Assembly (NCBI GenBank): GCA_963740215.1
Contig: CAVUDJ010000019.1
Coordinates: 1,612,001 to 1,676,000, forward strand
Origin: CAVVAL01 sp963740215
GTDB lineage: Bacteria; Actinomycetota; Actinomycetes; Mycobacteriales; Cryptosporangiaceae
Direction: 5' to 3'
Length of the DNA stretch: 64,000 bases
In this document: positions 47,184 through 56,226 of the stretch, one piece after another
Numbering within the stretch: position 1 is the first letter of the stretch
Layout of the letters: each line of letters opens with the position of its first letter
Notes under the pieces: generated by a model
What the model was told of the DNA's origin: nothing
The model's input: only the letters and a program-made list of their open reading frames with translations
Databases searched by the model: none
Made by a program: the position numbers and the translations under genes

Positions 47184-48256
47184 GGGCGCACCCCCCGGCG
47201 TTCGGCGAGGACGACCCGCAGACGGTCGAGCGACAGCGCCAGGATCAGCACGACGCCGAGGTAGATCTTCAGCTCGTCGAGGACGAAGCCGAGCAGGTTC
47301 AGTCCCTTGTAGATGATCTGGGTGAGCGTGGCGCCGAGCACCGTGCCGAGCACCGAGACCGCGCCGCCGGCCAGCAGCGTGCCACCGAGCACGGGCGCCA
47401 GGAACGACGGCAGCAGGAAGCCCTCTCCGATGTTCGCCGAGAACGCGCCGTTGTTCACGGCGAGCAGGAAGCCGGCGAGCGCGGCGAGGGTGCCGGACAT
47501 GGCGTGCGCGGCGACCACCCGCCTGCCGGTGGGGATGCCGGAGTACTGCGCGGCGCGCTCGCTCGACCCGGTCATCAGCAGCTCGCGGCCGAGCCGCGTG
47601 TACCGGAAGACGTACCCGACCACGATCGCCGCGACCAGCCCGAACGGCGCGAACAGCGGGATCGCGGACGGGCCGCAGACGTCGCCGGCGCAGTAGTCGC
47701 CGAACGTGTCGTTGCGGAGCTGGTCCATGCCCTCCGGGTGCACCGCGAACGACACCCCGCCCGTGACGCTGTTGTAGAGCAGCGTCACCAGCCCGAGCAG
47801 GGCGAAGTCCAGGGCGAGCGTGACGACGAACGAGTTGACGCCCGTGCGGGCGATGATCAGCCCCGCGAGCGCACCCACGGCCGCGCCCGCGACCAGCCCG
47901 ATCACCATGCCGACGTAGAGCGGCACGCCGAGCGCGCTGTACGCCCAGCCCATCGTGAACGCCGACAGCGCCGCCATCCGCCCGACGGCGAGGTTCATGT
48001 GGCCCAGCGACAGCACGCACAGCTGCGCCAGCCCGACGATCGCGAACACGCTGACGTCCGCGAGCAGCGGGACGATCGTCAGCTGCTCGTTGAAGAACGC
48101 CGGCTGCATCGAGCCGAACACCACCACGAGCACCGCGATCACGACGACCAGCCCGAGCCGCGGGTTGGCCCAGAACGGCAGGCCACGGCCAGTACGGGTC
48201 GTCCGCGGCTCCTCCACGTCGGGAGGAGGCGGCGCGACGGTCTCCCGGACGGTCAT
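47180..48256 (-). CDS. Sugar ABC transporter permease (RbsC type) 2
   Basis: 358 residues, same family: LAQLCVLSLGHMNLAVGRMAALSAF, GVNSFVVTLALDFALLGLVTLL, GRELLMTGSSERAAQYSGI and APVLGGTLLAGGAVSVLGTVLGATLTQIIYKGLNLLG. One periplasmic loop carries a Cys pair (DYCAGDVCGPS). The ATG at 48256 overlaps the enolase-family gene stop. Paralogue of permease 1. Confidence 0.9.
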   Translation of the reverse strand: MTVRETVAPPPPDVEEPRTTRTGRGLPFWANPRLGLVVVIAVLVVVFGSMQPAFFNEQLTIVPLLADVSVFAIVGLAQLCVLSLGHMNLAVGRMAALSAFTMGWAYSALGVPLYVGMVIGLVAGAAVGALAGLIIARTGVNSFVVTLALDFALLGLVTLLYNSVTGGVSFAVHPEGMDQLRNDTFGDYCAGDVCGPSAIPLFAPFGLVAAIVVGYVFRYTRLGRELLMTGSSERAAQYSGIPTGRRVVAAHAMSGTLAALAGFLLAVNNGAFSANIGEGFLLPSFLAPVLGGTLLAGGAVSVLGTVLGATLTQIIYKGLNLLGFVLDELKIYLGVVLILALSLDRLRVVLAERRGVRP

Positions 48257-49344
48257 GCGACGCGCCGGTTGTCGATCTGGTCGCGGTCCCAGGTGATGCC
48301 CAGGCCCGGCTGGGACGGCGCGACCGCGTGGCCGTCCGACGATCTCCAGCTCGCCCTTCGTGATGGCGCGCAGCTGCGGGATCCGCTCGACGTACCGGCC
48401 GTTGGGGACGGCGGCAGCCAGGCTGACGTGCAGCTCCATGAGGAAGTGCGGGCAGACCGAGACGTTCATCGCCTCGGCCAGGTGCGCGATCTTGAGCCAC
48501 GGCGTGATGCCGCCGACGCGCGCCGACGTCGGGCTGGACGATGCCCGGCGGCGCCGCGGCGCAGGTACTCGGCGAACTGGCCGATCGAGTACAGCGACTC
48601 CCCGACGGCGACCGGCAGCGTGGTGCCGCGGACGACCTCGGCGTGGCCGCTGACATCGTCCGGAGGAAGGGGTTCCTCGAACCAGGCCACGTCGAGCGGT
48701 TCGAGCAGCGCTGCGCGGCGCCGGGCCTCGGCCGCGGTGAGCGACTGGTTGGCGTCGACCATGATCTCCAGCCCGTCGCCGACCGCGGCCCGCACCGCGG
48801 CGACGCGCTCGGCGTCCTCGCGGCCGTCCGGCTTGCCGATCTTGAGCTTGACGCCGAGCCAGCCCGCGGCCTGGGCGGCCTTGGCGCCGGCCACCAGGTC
48901 GTCGACGCGCAGGTGGAGCCACCCGCCCTCGGTGTCGTACAGCGGCACCCGGGGCTTGGCGCCGCCCGCGACGATCCACAGTGGCTGGTTCGCCGCGAGG
49001 CAGCGCAGATCCCACAGCGCGGTGTCGACGGCGGCCAGGGCGAGCGAGGTGAGCACGCCGACCGTCGTGGAGCGGGTGGCGGCGAACAGGTCCCGCCACA
49101 CCGCCTCGATCCGCGCCGCGTCCTGACCGGGCAGCCGGGGCAGCAGGTGGTCCCGCAGCAGGGCGAGGACCGAGCTGCCGCCGGTGCCGATCGTGAACGC
49201 GTACCCCGTGCCGGTAAGGCCGTCATCGGTGCTCACCTCGACGAAGATCGTCTCCTGCTTGACGAACGACTGCACCGCGTCGGTGCGGACCGTCTCCACC
49301 TCGACGTCGACGAGGTACGCCTCGGCATTCGTGATGATCGGCAC
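48253..49344 (-). pseudogene. Enolase-superfamily sugar-acid dehydratase (mandelate racemase type), about three apparent frameshifts
   Basis: N-terminal capping domain VPIITNAEAYLVDVEVETVRTD, DGLTGTGYAFTIGTGG; barrel with KLKIGKPDG (Lys base), MVDANQSLTAAEARR (Asp ligand), VAWFEEPLPPDD (Glu), PVAVGESLYS (Glu), VARVGGITPWLKI, VCPHFLMELHVSLAAA (His) and GLGITWDRDQIDNRRVA. Frame changes near 48545, 48530 and 48340. Substrate not determinable; a sugar acid is likely given the operon. GTG at 49344 after AGGGGG; stop overlaps permease 2. Confidence 0.85.
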
Positions 49345-49352
49345 GCCGCCCC

Positions 49353-50391
49353 CTACTTGCAGCTCAGGTACTTGCCGTCGAAGTCCTTCTTCAGCTCCTC
49401 GGACTTGGCCTGTGCGCTCGTCCTCGAACGAGTCGATGTTGGCCTTGGTGACGACGAACGACCCCGAGTCGATGATCACGCCCGGCTCGCTCATCTCGCA
49501 CCCGGTGGCCAGCTTGCCCAGCGCGTAGCTGCCCACATAGGACTGGCCGACCGGGTTCTGCAGCACCGTGCCGGACAGCGAACCGTCCTTGATGCCGGCG
49601 ATGACCGTCGCGTCGTCGTCGATGGCGATGACCTTGATCGGAAGCTTGGAGCGCTTGACGCCCTCGGCGGCGGCGACCGCGGGGTTGTACGCGGTGTTGA
49701 CGATGCCCGCGATGTCCTTGCCCTTGGCCGCGAGCAGGTCGGCGACGGCCTTCTGCGCGGTCTGCAGGTCCTTGTCGATGTCGGTGACCACCTGCAGGAT
49801 CTTCACCTTGCCGCTGGACTCGCTGACCGCCTTCTCCACACCCGCGATGCGGCGCTGCGTGTTGGAGTCGACCTTGTTGCCGGTGAGGTGGACCAGGTTG
49901 CCCTTGCCGCCCATCGCCGCGATCGCGGCCTTCGCGGCCTTGTAGGCGGCCAGCTCCACGTCGGTGGAGAGGCAGAAGTCGGCCTTGTTGACGTCGCCGG
50001 CGGGACACGACGCGAGCGACGCGACCATGAAGCCCTTGCGGTGCAGGTCGTCGAACGTGGAGTTGATGTTCTCCGGCGCCACGCCGAACACGCCGAACGC
50101 GTTGTAACCCTGCGCGGCGAGCGAGGTGAGCACGTTGTTCTGCTTGGTCTGCTCCCAGCCGGCGGTCTCGTTGTACGTGACGTCGCCGAGGCCGAAGTCC
50201 GACTTGGCCTTCTCGCCACCGGTCTTCCAGGGCTGGAAGTACGGATGGGCGCCGCCGGGAACGAGGGCGACCTTCACCTCGGACGTCTTCTCAAGTTTCG
50301 AGCCGGCGGTGTCACTGTCGTCCTTGCGGCTGCACCCTGCCGCACCGATGAGCGCCAGTGCCAGGGCGCCCGCCATCACTCGCTGGAACAT
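49353..50391 (-). pseudogene. Sugar ABC transporter substrate-binding lipoprotein, frameshift near C-terminus
   Basis: Lipobox ALIGAAGC. Periplasmic-binding type 1 fold: VKVALVPGGAHPYFQPWKTGGEKAKSDFG, NNVLTSLAAQGYNAFGVFGVAPENI, GNLVHLTGNKVDSNTQRRIAGVEKAV, IAGIVNTAYNPAVAAAEGV and VIAIDDDATVIAGIKDGSLSGTVLQNPVGQSYVGSYALG. A single indel near 49415 shifts the last 20 residues (should end KKDFDGKYLSCK). As given, the frame runs on into the next gene. ATG at 50391 has GGAGGTGGAGG. First gene of the minus-strand sugar operon. Confidence 0.9.
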
Positions 50392-50441
50392 CCGTCCTCC
50401 ACCTCCGGAATCCGGTGGGTGCCTCCTGTCGAGTGCACCCT

Positions 50442-50457
50442 AGATCCTATAGGATCT
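50442..50457. promoter_or_regulatory. GntR/FCD operator palindrome in the divergent promoter
   Basis: AGATCCTATAGGATCT is a perfect 16-bp palindrome with the ATCCTATAGGAT core often bound by FCD-type GntR regulators. It lies between the divergent binding-protein and gntR starts, 51 and 74 bases from them, so one site could silence both operons. Confidence 0.8.
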
Positions 50458-50530
50458 GCGATGTAGCTTGTGTACTGCGTCACACGACGTGGCGTCAAGA
50501 TGTGTGATGTGTTCGCAATGGGGAGGATTG

Positions 50531-51247
50531 ATGGAGACCTCGGCCACACCCGCCGACGACCTCTTCGCCGGTCGGCCGAGACCACGCCGCCTCACCCTCA
50601 CCGACGACGTGTACGAGAGCGTGAAGGCGCTGATCATGGACCACGTGATCGCGCCCGGTGCCAAGGTCACGATCGACGTACTGGCCCGCAGCCTCGACGT
50701 CTCCCCCACGCCCGTCCGCGAGGCGCTGGCCCGGCTGGAGTCCGACGGGCTCGTGATCAAGCGCGCGATGCAGGGCTACACCACGTCTCCGCTGCTCACC
50801 CGCGCGCAGTTCGAGGAGCTGTTCGAGCTGCGCCTGCTGCTGGAACCCGCCGCCGCCTCGCTGGCCGCCGAGCGAGCGTCCCGCGAGGCGGTGGAGCTGG
50901 TGCGCACAGAGGCCAACCAGGTGCTGCCGGTCTCCGGCGGCGCCATGACGTACGAGGAGTACAAGGCGTTCTCTGCCGCCGACGCCAAGTTCCACGACGC
51001 CGTCGCCGCCGCGTCGGGCAACACGATGCTGCGCGAGTCGCTGACCCGGCTCCACTGCCACCTGCACCTCAACCGACTGCACTACCCCAGCGCGAAGGCC
51101 GGGCGCACGTTCCCCGAGCACCGCAAGATCGCCTCCGCCATCGCGGCCGGCAGACCCGAGGCCGCGGCCGAGGCGATGCGCGAGCACCTCGTCCGGTCCC
51201 GGGACCGCCACGGCCAGATCTTCAGCACTCCGACGACCCAGGGTTGA
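50531..51247 (+). CDS. GntR-family regulator with FCD ligand domain
   Basis: 238 residues. Winged helix VYESVKALIMDHVIAPGAKVTIDVLARSLDVSPTPVREALARLESDGLV, then an all-helical FCD domain with FEELFELRLLLEPAAASLAAE, the metal/ligand His/Asp positions (DAKFHDAVAAASGNTML) and FPEHRKIASAIAAGRPEAA. ATG at 50531 after GGGGAGG. Divergent from the sugar ABC operon and upstream of fuconate dehydratase; likely represses both until a pathway acid or lactone binds. Confidence 0.92.
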   Translation: METSATPADDLFAGRPRPRRLTLTDDVYESVKALIMDHVIAPGAKVTIDVLARSLDVSPTPVREALARLESDGLVIKRAMQGYTTSPLLTRAQFEELFELRLLLEPAAASLAAERASREAVELVRTEANQVLPVSGGAMTYEEYKAFSAADAKFHDAVAAASGNTMLRESLTRLHCHLHLNRLHYPSAKAGRTFPEHRKIASAIAAGRPEAAAEAMREHLVRSRDRHGQIFSTPTTQG

Positions 51248-51251
51248 GCCG

Positions 51252-52553
51252 ATGCCGACGATCACCGCGCTGGACACCTTCGACGTCCGGTTCCCCACCT
51301 CGCGGGAGCTGGACGGTTCGGACGCCATGAATCCCGACCCCGACTACTCGGCCGCCTACGGTGTGCTCAGAACCGACATTCCCGGCCTCGACGGGCACGG
51401 GTTCGCGTTCACGATCGGCCGCGGCAACGACGTGCAGGTCGCGGCGCTGCGGCTGCTCGAACCGTTCGTCGTGGGGCTCGACGTCGACACGATCTGCGCC
51501 GACCCCGCCGCGCTGTCCACCCGGCTCGTGAACGACTCGCAGCTGCGCTGGCTGGGGCCCGAGAAGGGCGTCATGCACATGGCGATCGGGGCGATCGTCA
51601 ACGCGATGTGGGACCTGTGCGCCAAGCGCGCCGGACTTCCACTGTGGAGGCTGCTCGCGCAGATGAGCCCCGAGCAGCTCCTGTCGCTCGTCGACTTCCG
51701 GTACCTCACCGACGCGCTCGCGCCCGCCGAGGCGCTCGACATCCTGCGTCGCGCCGAGGACGGCAAGGCCGAGCGGATCGCCGAACTGGAGGCCCGTGGC
51801 TACCCCGCGTACACCACGTCGCCGGGCTGGCTCGGGTACACCGACGAGAAGCTCACCCGCCTCGCACACGAAGCCGTCGACGACGGGTTCCGGCAGATCA
51901 AGCTCAAGGTCGGCGCCGACCTGGTGGACGACGTACGCCGGTTCCGCGCCGCCCGCGCCGCCGTCGGTCCCGACCTGCGCATCGCCGTGGACGCCAACCA
52001 GCGCTGGGGCGTCGAGGAGGCGATCACGTGGATGCGCGAACTCGCCCCGTACGACCCGTGGTGGATCGAGGAGCCGACCAGCCCCGACGACGTCCTCGGA
52101 CACGCCGCCATCCGCGCCGCCCTGGCGCCGATCAAGGTCGCGACCGGCGAGCACGTCCACAACCGGGTCATGTTCAAGCAGCTGCTGCAGGCCGATGCGG
52201 TCGACATCGTCCAGATCGACGCCAGCCGGGTCGGCGGCGTCAACGAGAACCTCGCGATCATGCTGCTCGCCGCCAAGTTCGGCGTCCCGGTCTGCCCGCA
52301 CGCGGGCGGGGTCGGGCTGTGCGAGGTGGTCCAGCACCTGTCCTTCGTCGACTACGCGGCGATCTCCGGACGGCTCGACGACCGCGTCATCGAGTACGTC
52401 GACCACCTGCACGAGCACTTCGTCGACCCGGTCGTGATCCACCACGGGCGGTATGTCGCGCCGAGCCACCCCGGGTCGAGCGCGCAGATGCACACTGAGT
52501 CCATCGCGCGGTACCTGTATCCGGACGGGCCCGAGTGGAAGGAGCAGCCGTGA
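51252..52553 (+). CDS. L-fuconate dehydratase (enolase superfamily)
   Basis: 433 residues. Dehydrates L-fuconate to 2-keto-3-deoxy-L-fuconate. RFPTSRELDGSDAMNPDPDYSAAYGVLRTD is the diagnostic N-terminus; barrel residues in FRQIKLKVGADL (Lys base), IAVDANQRWGVEEAI (Asp), WWIEEPTSPDDVLGH (Glu), KVATGEHVHNRVMFKQLL (Glu) and VCPHAGGVGLCEVVQHL (His). The length matches the family. Four bases after gntR, so cotranscribed with it. Confidence 0.93.
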   Translation: MPTITALDTFDVRFPTSRELDGSDAMNPDPDYSAAYGVLRTDIPGLDGHGFAFTIGRGNDVQVAALRLLEPFVVGLDVDTICADPAALSTRLVNDSQLRWLGPEKGVMHMAIGAIVNAMWDLCAKRAGLPLWRLLAQMSPEQLLSLVDFRYLTDALAPAEALDILRRAEDGKAERIAELEARGYPAYTTSPGWLGYTDEKLTRLAHEAVDDGFRQIKLKVGADLVDDVRRFRAARAAVGPDLRIAVDANQRWGVEEAITWMRELAPYDPWWIEEPTSPDDVLGHAAIRAALAPIKVATGEHVHNRVMFKQLLQADAVDIVQIDASRVGGVNENLAIMLLAAKFGVPVCPHAGGVGLCEVVQHLSFVDYAAISGRLDDRVIEYVDHLHEHFVDPVVIHHGRYVAPSHPGSSAQMHTESIARYLYPDGPEWKEQP

Positions 52554-52629
52554 CCAGGCGTGCCGAAGTGTGCAGGTTTCCGTGGGCGACAGGCGGCAGG
52601 ATCCTGCACGCTTCGCGGAGGGGGCCGGC

Positions 52630-53382
52630 GTGACCGAGTTCGAGGGGCTGCGGGCGGTGGTCACCGGCGCCGCGTCGGGGATCGGCGCTGCGATCGCGGC
52701 CGAACTGGCGCGGCGTGGAGCTGAGGTCGCCGGGCTCGACCTGGCACCCGAGGCGGTGGCGCCGCCGGCCAAGGCGTTCCGCTGCGACGTCGCCGACGAC
52801 GAATCCGTGCGCGCCGCCGTCGAGCAGGCGGCCGAACAGCTCGGCGGCATCGACATCGTCGCCAACAACGCCGGCATCGGCGCCGCCGGCACGATCGCCG
52901 ACAACCCGGACGAGGAGTGGCAGCGCGTCTGGAACGTCAACGTCGTCGGCATGGTGCGGGTGGCCCGGCACGCACTGCCGCACCTGCGCGCGTCCGAGCA
53001 CGCCGCGATCGTCAACACCTGCTCGATTGCCGCCACCGCCGGGCTGCCGCAACGTGCGCTCTACTCCGCGACGAAGGGCGCGGTGCTCTCGCTGACCCTG
53101 GCGATGGCCGCCGACCACATCGCCGACGGGATCCGCGTCAACTGCGTCAACCCCGGCACCGCCGACACTCCGTGGATCGGGCGGTTGCTCGACGCCGCTC
53201 CCGACCCGGACGCCGAGCGCGCCGCGCTGGAGGCACGGCAACCGATGGGACGGCTGGTGACGGCCGAGGAGATCGCGCACGCCGTCGCGTACCTCGCCAG
53301 CCCGTACGCGTCGGCCACGACCGGCATCGCGCTGGCGGTCGACGGCGGCATGCAGGGCCTACGCCTGCGCCCGAAGCACTGA
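52630..53382 (+). CDS. SDR-family sugar-acid dehydrogenase (2-keto-3-deoxy-L-fuconate dehydrogenase-like)
   Basis: 250 residues. Cofactor motif VTGAASGIGAAIAAELARRGAEVAGLDL (Asp suggests NAD preference), NNAGIGAAG, catalytic SIAATAGLPQRALYSATKGAV (Ser, YxxxK), NPGTADTPW and the C-terminal GIALAVDGGMQGLRL. Next to fuconate dehydratase it likely oxidises 2-keto-3-deoxy-L-fuconate. GTG at 52630 with CGGAGGGG; 76 bases after the dehydratase. Confidence 0.85.
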   Translation: MTEFEGLRAVVTGAASGIGAAIAAELARRGAEVAGLDLAPEAVAPPAKAFRCDVADDESVRAAVEQAAEQLGGIDIVANNAGIGAAGTIADNPDEEWQRVWNVNVVGMVRVARHALPHLRASEHAAIVNTCSIAATAGLPQRALYSATKGAVLSLTLAMAADHIADGIRVNCVNPGTADTPWIGRLLDAAPDPDAERAALEARQPMGRLVTAEEIAHAVAYLASPYASATTGIALAVDGGMQGLRLRPKH

Positions 53383-53410
53383 GGCCTGGGGCGCCGCGCA
53401 GCGTGGGACA

Positions 53411-53480
53411 AACCGGACTGTCCGGGAAGCGGTCCTGTAACCGGGCACCGGTTACCGCCATTTCCCCGACAGTTCGGGGT
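53411..53480 (+). repeat. Dispersed hairpin element B, copy 3
   Basis: AACCGGACTGTCCGGG at the left pairs with CCCCGACAGTTCGGGG at the right; an inner GTAACCGG/CCGGTTAC stem sits within. It lies between the stops of the converging SDR and rny genes and probably terminates both. Confidence 0.8.
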
Positions 53481-53494
53481 AGGACGTAGCTGAT

Positions 53495-55237
53495 CTAGCG
53501 GGCGACCTCGGTCACCCGCGACTCGCGAACCACCGTCACGCGGATCTGCCCGGGGTACGTCAGCTCGTCCTCGATCTGCTTCGCGACGTCACGGGCGAGC
53601 ACCTGAGCACCGAGATCGTCGATGTGCTCGGGCGCGACCATGACGCGCACCTCCCGCCCGGCCTGCATCGCGAACACCTTCTCGACGCCGGGCTTCGTGC
53701 CGGCGATCTCCTCGATGCGTTCCAGCCGCTTGACGTACGTCTCCAGGCTCTCGCGCCGCGCGCCCGGCCGACCGCCCGAGCAGGAGTCGGACGCCTGCGT
53801 GAGCACTGCCTCGATCGTCTGCGGCTGGACCTCGTTGTGGTGCGCCTCGATCGCGTGCACCACCTCCTCGTGCTCGCCGTAGCGCCGGGCGAGGTCGGCA
53901 CCGATGATCGCGTGGCTGCCCTCGACCTCGTGCGTGAGCGCCTTGCCGATGTCGTGCAGGAACGCGCAGCGCTTGACGACCGTCGGGTTCATCCGCAGCT
54001 CGGCGGCCATGATGCCGGCGATGTGCGCGGTCTCCACCAGGTGCTTGAGCACGTTCTGCCCGTACGACGTGCGGTACCGCAGGCGCCCGAGCAGCTCGAT
54101 CAGCTCCGGGTGCATGTCGGTGATACCGACCTGGACGAGCGCGTCCTCGCCGGCACGCACGCACAGCTGCTCTACCTGCGCCTTGCTCTGCTCGTACACC
54201 TCTTCGATGCGGTGCGGGTGGATGCGACCGTCGAGGACCAGCTTCTCCAGGGTGAGGCGGCCGATCTCGCGGCGCACCGGGTCGAAGCAGGAGAGGAGGA
54301 CGGCCTCCGGCGTGTCGTCGATGATCAGGTTGACGCCGGTGACCGACTCGTACGCGCGGATGTTGCGGCCCTCGCGGCCGATGATGCGACCCTTCATCTC
54401 GTCGCTCGGCAGGTGCAGGACGCTGACCACGCTCTCCGCGGTCTGCTCGCTGGCCACCCGCTGGATCGCGTCGACGACGATCGCCCTGGCGCGGGTCTCG
54501 CCGGTCGACCGCGCGTCGGACTCGATGTCCCGGATCAGGATGGCCGCCTCGCGCTTGGCCTGCGTCTCGATCAGCTTGATCAGCTCGGCCTTCGCCGCGT
54601 CGGCGGACAGGCCCGCGATCCGTTCCAGCTCGGCGAGCTGGTCTTCTGCCGCAGCGGCGAGGTCGGTCTCGCGGTGGGCGAGCGTCGCCTCGGCGTCGGC
54701 GAGTTCGCGGTCGCGGGTCTCCAGGCGGTGCTGCTCGGAGTCGATCCGCTCCTCGCGCTCGTTGAGGCGCAACTCGCGACGGTCGAGGTCGGCCTTCAGC
54801 GTCTGGGTGGCCTCTGCGATCCGGGCGGCCTCCCGCTCCCCCTCGCGGCGGGCGGTGCTCAGCGCATCGGCGGCGTCCTGCTCGGACTTGCGGCGTGCAC
54901 GGTCGGTGATCTCGCCGGCCTCGGTCTTCGCCGACACGAGGAGCCGCTGCGCCTCGGCCTTCGCCACCGCAGCCTCGGCGCGGGCGGTGGCCGCCTCGGC
55001 GCGGGCAGCCTCGATCGCGGCGGACGCCTCCTCCGCGGCCGACCGCAGCGAGGCGATGTTGGCCTCGTGGCGCTGCCGCTCGGCAACGGCGACGGGGTCC
55101 TCGTGGGCGACCTCCGGCGGGGCGGCCGGGCGGGTGCCGGCGAGTTTGCGGGTGATGAGCCAGCCGGCGATCCCGACTGTCACCAGTACGACGACGAGCA
55201 CCACTGCTACGACGGCCACCAGCTCGACCAGCGTCAC
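53495..55237 (-). CDS. rny: Ribonuclease Y
   Basis: Membrane-anchored endoribonuclease that starts mRNA decay. 580 residues: N-terminal helix (LVELVAVVAVVLVVVLVTVGIAGWL), a long Ala/Glu coiled coil (about 45-250), KH domain (LPSDEMKGRIIGREGRNIRAYESVTGVNLIIDD) and HD domain (HLVETAHIAGIMAAEL ... AFLHDIGKALTHEVEGSH ... AIEAHHNE). I favour the GTG at 55237 over the one at 55243 because of spacing from GAGGAGG. Confidence 0.95.
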   Translation of the reverse strand: MTLVELVAVVAVVLVVVLVTVGIAGWLITRKLAGTRPAAPPEVAHEDPVAVAERQRHEANIASLRSAAEEASAAIEAARAEAATARAEAAVAKAEAQRLLVSAKTEAGEITDRARRKSEQDAADALSTARREGEREAARIAEATQTLKADLDRRELRLNEREERIDSEQHRLETRDRELADAEATLAHRETDLAAAAEDQLAELERIAGLSADAAKAELIKLIETQAKREAAILIRDIESDARSTGETRARAIVVDAIQRVASEQTAESVVSVLHLPSDEMKGRIIGREGRNIRAYESVTGVNLIIDDTPEAVLLSCFDPVRREIGRLTLEKLVLDGRIHPHRIEEVYEQSKAQVEQLCVRAGEDALVQVGITDMHPELIELLGRLRYRTSYGQNVLKHLVETAHIAGIMAAELRMNPTVVKRCAFLHDIGKALTHEVEGSHAIIGADLARRYGEHEEVVHAIEAHHNEVQPQTIEAVLTQASDSCSGGRPGARRESLETYVKRLERIEEIAGTKPGVEKVFAMQAGREVRVMVAPEHIDDLGAQVLARDVAKQIEDELTYPGQIRVTVVRESRVTEVAR

Positions 55238-55561
55238 GTGCACGCACCTCCTCGGCTCGTCGCCCGTGACCTGCACGTGGCGGTACTGCACACGAGGAGT
55301 GCGCCAAACAGCGCTCACACAGCGGCGACGAACCGGCCGCGGCGGGGTGCCGCATCCGGCGCGGGCCGCACGAGCGGACCGTGACCTGGTCGGTACATCT
55401 ACAGCGAGCGTCAGTGCCCGAATTGTGGTGTCGTTCGGTGGTGATCTATGTGGTGCTGCATGTCGTCCCGCCTGGGCGGGCTTACTCCTCAGTACCGGTG
55501 AGGCTAGGTCCGGGTAGGTGCACGGTCAAGCAATCGACAGGGATTGAGTCCGTACGGAGGG
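55238..55561. other. Intergenic stretch between recX and rny
   Basis: 324 bases without a credible gene. It holds the rny ribosome site and, near 55467-55480, a short CCCGCC/GGCGGG stem that may end the recA-recX transcript. No other structure noticed. Confidence 0.5.
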
Positions 55562-56200
55562 TCACTCCTCGCCCATCGCGTCGAGCGTGTCGAGTTCGCT
55601 GACGGTCACGGCTCCCTCGTCGGCGAGCGCCTCGCGGACGATGCGCGCGGCGAGCCCCGGCGGGTAGCCCTTGCGGGCGAGCATGCCGACCAGCCGGTTT
55701 ACCCGTTTGGGGGTCGGCAGCCCGCGCGACGAGGGGAGCTTGCGAGCCACCAGCGCGCGTGCTGTCTCGACCTCGGTGTCGGGGTCGAGCTGGTCGAGCG
55801 CCCCCTGGATGACCTCGTCGTCGACGCCACGCCGGCGGAGCTCGTGGGCGAGTGCGCGCCTGCCGAGGCCCCGGCCGCGGTGGCGCGTCTCGACCCACAC
55901 GTCGGCGAAGGCGGTGTCGTCGATGAGGCCGACCTCGTCGAACCGGGCGAGCACCGTCTCGGCGGCGTCCGCCGGCACGTTCCGCTCGGCGAGCGCCGCC
56001 GCGAGTTCGGCGCGGGTGCGGGGCTGCCCGGTGAGGAGGCGCAGGCAGATGTCGCGGGCCACAGCCTCCGGGTCGGCGTCGGGTGAGTCGGCGGCACCCG
56101 AACGGGCACGCCCACGCGTGGAGATGGCCGACTCCGGGTCAGCGGGGGGAAGGGGGTGCTGACCCGGAGTCGGCTCGGGCGCGCGGCCGCGCGACACCAT
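55562..56200 (-). CDS. recX: Regulatory protein RecX
   Basis: 212 residues. Modulator of RecA filaments. Three-helix repeats: PEAVARDICLRLLTGQPRTRAELAAALAERNVPADAAETVLARFDEVGLIDDTAFADVWVETRHRGRGLGRRALAHELRRRGVDDEVI. A Pro/Ser-rich N-terminal extension precedes the fold. Starts 26 bases after recA, its usual partner. Confidence 0.93.
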   Translation of the reverse strand: MVSRGRAPEPTPGQHPLPPADPESAISTRGRARSGAADSPDADPEAVARDICLRLLTGQPRTRAELAAALAERNVPADAAETVLARFDEVGLIDDTAFADVWVETRHRGRGLGRRALAHELRRRGVDDEVIQGALDQLDPDTEVETARALVARKLPSSRGLPTPKRVNRLVGMLARKGYPPGLAARIVREALADEGAVTVSELDTLDAMGEE

Positions 56201-56226
56201 TCGCCGCCGGTATGGCCTGTTGCCGG

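Noticed and set aside
46164..49226. Apparent 1020-residue protein fusing a dehydratase and a permease
   Set aside because: The first two thirds read out of frame through the enolase-family gene and permease 2. Only the last 340 codons from the GTG at 47183 are a real permease.
48466..50391. Apparent fusion of binding protein with enolase-family dehydratase
   Set aside because: A single indel near 49415 removes the binding protein's stop. Restoring the frame gives a normal C-terminus and a separate GTG start for the dehydratase.
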